Shown piece after piece: positions 60,006 through 64,000 of a stretch of DNA of 64,000 nucleotides. The position numbers and the translations under genes are program-made. The notes under the pieces are model-generated. The model was given only the letters and a program-made list of their open reading frames with translations, had not been told where the DNA came from and did not search any database. The stretch's first letter is position 1, and the number at the start of each line of letters is the position of its first letter. The DNA comes from Sphingomonas sp. (GTDB lineage: Bacteria; Pseudomonadota; Alphaproteobacteria; Sphingomonadales; Sphingomonadaceae): contig NZ_JAGHZV010000016.1 of assembly GCF_017745215.1 (NCBI RefSeq), forward strand, positions 19,991-83,990, read 5' to 3'.

Positions 60006-60998
60006 TCAGTTGCGCGCGAGCCATTCCGGGACGGGAAGCCCCTTCGACTCCAGCCACTCGGCATTGTAAAGCGTTGAGAGATAACGAAACCCCGTGTCGC
60101 ACAGGATCGTCGCGATCCGCTTGCCCGGGCCCAGCTCGCGCGCCAGCTGCACCGCGCCGGCGACGTTGATCCCCGAGGAGAGCCCGAGGCACAGCCCCTC
60201 CTCCGCGAGCAGCCGGCGGACCCATTCGAGCCCTTCCTCGTCCGAGATGCGATACTGCGTGTCGACCGGCGCACCTTCGAGGTTGGCGGTGATCCGCCCC
60301 TGGCCGATCCCCTCGGCGACCGAGCTGCCCTCGGCCTTGAGCTCGCCATGCGCATAGTAGTTGTACAGCGCCGCGCCATAGGGATCGCTGAGCGCGATCG
60401 TCACGCCCTCGTCCTTGGCCTTGAGCCCCAGCCCCACGCCCGCGAGCGTGCCGCCGGTGCCGACCGCGCAGGTGAAGCCGTCGACGCGGCCCTCCATCTG
60501 CGTCCAGATCTCCTCGGCCGTGCCGGCGATGTGCGCCTTGCGGTTGGCGATGTTGTCGAACTGGTTGGCCCAGATCGCATTCGCCGTCTCCTCGGCGATG
60601 CGGCGCGAGGTGTGGACGAAATGGCCGGGGTTCGAATAGGCGGCGGCCGGCACCAGCACGAGCTCGGCGCCGAGCGCGCGCAGCGTGTCCATCTTCTCGC
60701 GGCTCTGCGTCTCGGGCATGACGATGATCGTCTTGTAGCCCTTGGCGTTGGCGACCAGCGCCAACCCGATCCCGGTATTGCCCGCCGTCCCCTCGACGAT
60801 CGTGCCCCCGGGCTGGATCAGCCCCTTCTCCTCGGCATCGTTGACGATGAACAGCGCCGCCCGATCCTTCACCGAGGCGCCGGGATTGGCGAATTCGCAC
60901 TTGCCGTAGATGTCGCAGCCGGTCGCCTCGCTCGGGCCCTTGAGGCGGACGAGCGGCGTGTTGCCGATGAGCGCGAGCGTGTCCTGAGTCACATGCAT
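60006..60998 (-). CDS. cysK: Cysteine synthase A
   Basis: LIGNTPLVRLKGPSEATGCDIYGKCEFANPGASVKDRAAL; EGTAGNTGIGLALVA. Confidence 0.9.
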   Translation of the reverse strand: MHVTQDTLALIGNTPLVRLKGPSEATGCDIYGKCEFANPGASVKDRAALFIVNDAEEKGLIQPGGTIVEGTAGNTGIGLALVANAKGYKTIIVMPETQSREKMDTLRALGAELVLVPAAAYSNPGHFVHTSRRIAEETANAIWANQFDNIANRKAHIAGTAEEIWTQMEGRVDGFTCAVGTGGTLAGVGLGLKAKDEGVTIALSDPYGAALYNYYAHGELKAEGSSVAEGIGQGRITANLEGAPVDTQYRISDEEGLEWVRRLLAEEGLCLGLSSGINVAGAVQLARELGPGKRIATILCDTGFRYLSTLYNAEWLESKGLPVPEWLARN

Positions 60999-61054
60999 GG
61001 CCGCCAGATAGGCGCTTGCCCCCGCCTGCCGCAAGCAAGCCCGGCTATCCCCAA

Positions 61055-62455
61055 TCAATTGGCGGAGAAATAGGCGTACCAGAGGATCAGCAGCACCAGC
61101 CGAGGCGCGAAGGCCGATCGCGAGACCGCGCCGAGCGCCATCGCGATCGCCGCGAAGGCCGCGCCGGTGCCCGCCGCCAGCTCGAGCGGCAGCCAGTTCC
61201 CCGCAGTGCTCGCACGCACGATCCCCGGCGCGCCCATCGTCGCCGACCAGAGCGCGCCCGCCACCACGAAGGCGATGCGCCGCGCGATCGGCGAGACGCG
61301 CATCGTCCGCGTCAGCGCGAGCAGCTTGCCGCGCTCGCTCCGCCCGGCATGCGCGCTCAGCCCGAAGACGAGCAGCAGCAGCGCCGCCGGGCTCGCGACA
61401 TGGCGGAAGTCGACGATCGCGCTCGCCGCCGTCACGGCCAGGGCAAGCAACAGCCACAGCCGCCCGCCCGCGATCAGCCGCAACTCCTCGGCGAGCAGTC
61501 CCAGCACCGGCACCGCGGCGAACCGCGCGGGCGGCGCCGCCGGGTTGGCGGCCTTCGGCTTGCCCGGCGCGAGCAGCTTCGCGAGCCACCCCATCCGCCG
61601 ACGGCGCCGCGGCTTGTGCTGGGCATAGGCCAGCCCCGCGACCCCCGCGACCAGCACCGAAATCCCCAACCAGCCGAAGCGCGAGGCGATGTAGCCGTCG
61701 CTGTTCACCCCCGCCATCACGTCGAGCGCGATCTTCTTGCGCCCCACCGAGGAGGAGCCGATCGCGATATCGGTATCGCCCTTCTTCAGCGTGTAGGTGA
61801 GCGGCTGGACGAAGCCGGTGAAGTCGGTGAGGTTGTAGGCGATGCCCGTGCCCGGCTGCCCGCCGACGATCGGCACGATGATCGCCGCGAGCCAGAGGAT
61901 GAAGAACAGGAACTCGCCCCAGGCCCCGCGCGCGATCGGGACCGCGTCGAACAGCGTCCGTACCGCCGCGACGCCCGCCAGCGCGGGCGCTGCGATCAGC
62001 CAGAGCGTCGCCGCGATCACCAGCGGATCGAAGCCGCCGCGCGGCAGCATCAGCCAGCCCATCGGCCAGCCCGCCAGCGTCATCGCCGCGAGCACCGCCA
62101 TCAGGATCAGCGTGTCCGCCCCGAACCGCCCGAGCGCCATCGCGACGCGCGATCCCGCGGTGACTTCCTCGATTTGCCAGGGCTGGATCCGCGTGGTGTT
62201 GGCGCGGAGATAGAGGAAGGCCACCGGCAGCAGCAGCATCGAGATGACGATGCCCAGCGACACGCCGAGCACCGCGGAGGTCATCACCGGCGCCATGTCG
62301 TGCACCGCGATCACCGCACGCGGCTCGTCGCCCGAGGAGATCCACAGCCGCGCCTCGATCGGCGCGACGAGCAGCAACAGCCACAGCCCCCAGCTGCGCG
62401 AATAGCGCGCGAGCGAGGTGGCGAGCGACGAGCGCAGGACCGCGGGCGCGCTCAT
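61055..62455 (-). CDS. ABC transporter permease (multi-TM)
   Basis: Many hydrophobic segments; ATGA-type overlap with the ATPase gene. Confidence 0.75.
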   Translation of the reverse strand: MSAPAVLRSSLATSLARYSRSWGLWLLLLVAPIEARLWISSGDEPRAVIAVHDMAPVMTSAVLGVSLGIVISMLLLPVAFLYLRANTTRIQPWQIEEVTAGSRVAMALGRFGADTLILMAVLAAMTLAGWPMGWLMLPRGGFDPLVIAATLWLIAAPALAGVAAVRTLFDAVPIARGAWGEFLFFILWLAAIIVPIVGGQPGTGIAYNLTDFTGFVQPLTYTLKKGDTDIAIGSSSVGRKKIALDVMAGVNSDGYIASRFGWLGISVLVAGVAGLAYAQHKPRRRRRMGWLAKLLAPGKPKAANPAAPPARFAAVPVLGLLAEELRLIAGGRLWLLLALAVTAASAIVDFRHVASPAALLLLVFGLSAHAGRSERGKLLALTRTMRVSPIARRIAFVVAGALWSATMGAPGIVRASTAGNWLPLELAAGTGAAFAAIAMALGAVSRSAFAPRLVLLILWYAYFSAN

Positions 62456-63090
62456 GCCGGGACGACGGCCCCACCTTCGACCCGCAGCACCTTGCCGTGC
62501 TGGGCGAGCGCTTCGATCGCATGCGAGGTCATGATCACGATGGCGTCGCGCGCCCGCTCGAGGATCAGCGCATTGACGCACCGCGCGGTCTCCGGATCGA
62601 GCTCGGAGGTCGGCTCGTCGAGCGCGAGCAGCTCGGGCTTGCCGAGCAGCGCCTGCGCGAAGATCAGCCGCCGCCGCATCCCGCCCGAGAAGGTGGCGAT
62701 GCGGTTGTTGATGTCGGGGTGGAGTCCGATCGCATCGGTGATCGCCGCGAACTGCCTGTCCGCCGCGCCGAGCGCCAGCCCCTTCAAGGCGGCGACGTGC
62801 ATCGCGAACTCGCGCGCGGTCAGGTCCTCGGGCAGGTCGACCGCCTGGGGCGCATAGCCGAGCGTCCGGCGCAGCGCACGCCGCGCGCGCGGCAGCGGCG
62901 TGCCGTCCCAGCGCATCCGCCCGGCGCTCGGTCCCTCGGCGGTGGCGATGATCCGGAGCAGCGTCGTCTTGCCCGCCCCGCTCGGCCCCGCGAGCAGGGT
63001 GAGCCCGGGCGCGAAAGCGTGCGTCACGCCCTCAAGCACGGCCTTGCGGCGATAGCGTTTGGCAATCCCTTCGAGTTCGAGCGCGGCCAT
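62452..63090 (-). CDS. ABC transporter ATP-binding protein
   Basis: Walker A LLAGPSGAGKTTLLRI; FSGGMRRRLIFAQALLGKPELLALDEPTSELD. Confidence 0.9.
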   Translation of the reverse strand: MAALELEGIAKRYRRKAVLEGVTHAFAPGLTLLAGPSGAGKTTLLRIIATAEGPSAGRMRWDGTPLPRARRALRRTLGYAPQAVDLPEDLTAREFAMHVAALKGLALGAADRQFAAITDAIGLHPDINNRIATFSGGMRRRLIFAQALLGKPELLALDEPTSELDPETARCVNALILERARDAIVIMTSHAIEALAQHGKVLRVEGGAVVPA

Positions 63091-63108
63091 GGGTCCTCCT
63101 GCGGCACG

Positions 63109-63128
63109 TGTATTATTTGAATAATACA
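63109..63128. promoter_or_regulatory. Perfect AT-rich palindromic operator candidate upstream of the ABC transporter
   Basis: TGTATTATT-TG-AATAATACA, 9-bp arms, 18 bp before the ATPase start codon. Confidence 0.6.
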
Positions 63129-63408
63129 GTTCGTCAAGGGGAGCCGACCTTATGGAATCCCTATGCAGGGGGCCCTCGTCCCGTCTCGAAGCCCTATGCG
63201 GGGAAGCGCAAATCCATCCCCGGTCGACAACCCGAGACGGACCCATGACCCGATATGACTCTGATCCTCACTTGCGGCGTGGTCGCCCTCGCCGCGCTCG
63301 TCCTCATGCTGACGCTCCCCAGGGCGCCGGCTTCCGATCCCACCCGCGGCTTACGGGACCCCTGTCGCTGAAGCGCTTCCGGGCCGCGGTCGATGGGGAT
63401 GACCAGCG

Positions 63409-63885
63409 ATGATGACGACGCATTTCTCGTTCGCCGGGCTGCTCCGCTCGGCGCACCTCACCACCGCCGACTGCGAGGCGCGGCGGGGCCCGAGCCTCGA
63501 GCGCGTCTTCGCGATGTTGCGCGAGCACCGCGACGCCGGTCACCGCGCGATCCGCATCCTCGATCTCGGCTGCGGCGACGGCGAGCGGCTGCTCGCGGCG
63601 GTCGAGCGCGCGCACGAGCTGGGTTTCGTCGCGATCGAGGCGCGCGGGGTGAGCCGCTCGCTCCACGGCGTCCGCCGTGCCCGCCGCGCCGCGCGTCGAG
63701 GCCAGCACCCGACCTGGGGGGTGAGCTTCGAAGTCGCCGAGCCCATCGCCGCGCTCGCGGGCGAGCACGACGGCAGCGCCGACCTGATCCTGCTCGCGGA
63801 ACCCCTGCCCTATCCGGCGAGCCCGCTGGGCACGGCGCTGGGCCGCGTCAACGCGGGCGTGATCCTCGCTCCGCCCAGGTCCTAG
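63409..63885 (+). CDS. SAM-dependent methyltransferase-like protein
   Basis: Motif I IRILDLGCGDGERLLAAVERA; 158 aa. Confidence 0.55.
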   Translation: MMTTHFSFAGLLRSAHLTTADCEARRGPSLERVFAMLREHRDAGHRAIRILDLGCGDGERLLAAVERAHELGFVAIEARGVSRSLHGVRRARRAARRGQHPTWGVSFEVAEPIAALAGEHDGSADLILLAEPLPYPASPLGTALGRVNAGVILAPPRS

Positions 63886-63886
63886 G

Positions 63887-64000
63887 TGTTTGATCCCGCA
63901 GTGTGGTGGTACGTTTGACCATCACGCATGGTGGGAGGAGCTATGGGTCAGGTTCTACACGGGAGCGCCCGCACGACTGAGGCAGTCCGTCGAGCGATAC
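63887..64000 (+). mobile_element. IS481-family insertion sequence, left part (continues past the window)
   Basis: ORF from ATG 63943 reads MGQVLHGSARTTEAVRRAI, typical IS481 transposase N-terminus; TGTTTGATC end preceded by CCTAGG. Confidence 0.75.

Noticed and set aside
63255-63371. 39-codon ORF MTLILTCGVVALAALVLMLTLPRAPASDPTRGLRDPCR
   Set aside because: Could be a small membrane peptide but there is no supporting context or conservation evidence; left unannotated
1-64000. tRNA or rRNA genes
   Set aside because: No cloverleaf-like or rRNA-like segment recognised in intergenic regions by eye; tRNAscan-SE/Infernal would be decisive

Overview
High-GC alphaproteobacterial chromosome segment, most consistent with a sphingomonad (serine palmitoyltransferase locus, PhyR/NepR/EcfG locus, 'HPGESRDPG'-type palindromic repeats). 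It runs from the 3' end of proB to the start of an IS481-family element. Main blocks: (1) ~0.2-12.7 kb, an apparent sphingolipid/ceramide locus: CerR-like SDR, FkbH-like HAD protein, ACP, serine palmitoyltransferase, CHASE3 hybrid kinase, LptF/LptG, fatty acid desaturase and a GNAT-fold candidate ceramide synthase, with a DUF5706 (Pycsar-effector-like) membrane protein embedded in it. (2) ~13-20.8 kb housekeeping: xthA, erpA, M23 peptidase, bcp, glnE. (3) ~20.8-25.1 kb general stress response locus: second NepR-like ORF, EcfG sigma, small TM protein, PhyR, NepR and a HisKA_2 protein with a degenerate ATPase domain. A GGAAC-N16-CGTT motif follows, leading into a candidate ~100 nt sRNA with two C-tract loops. 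(4) ~25.1-34 kb: entericidin, tatCBA, scpBA, RoxA/MauG-like diheme cytochrome, nagZ, SPOR protein, argS. (5) ~34-40.5 kb: DUF1501/DUF1800 pair, a small secreted protein, dGTPase, TPR/SPOR protein. (6) ~40.7-59.1 kb: a complete dcw cluster (mraZ to ftsZ) on the minus strand. (7) ~59.6-64 kb: cysK, ABC transporter with an AT-rich palindromic operator candidate, methyltransferase-like ORF and the IS481 edge. Ten copies of an 81-82 bp palindromic element plus two 28 bp solo hairpins lie between genes and are absent from the dcw cluster. All calls come from reading sequence and motifs; no database search was run.
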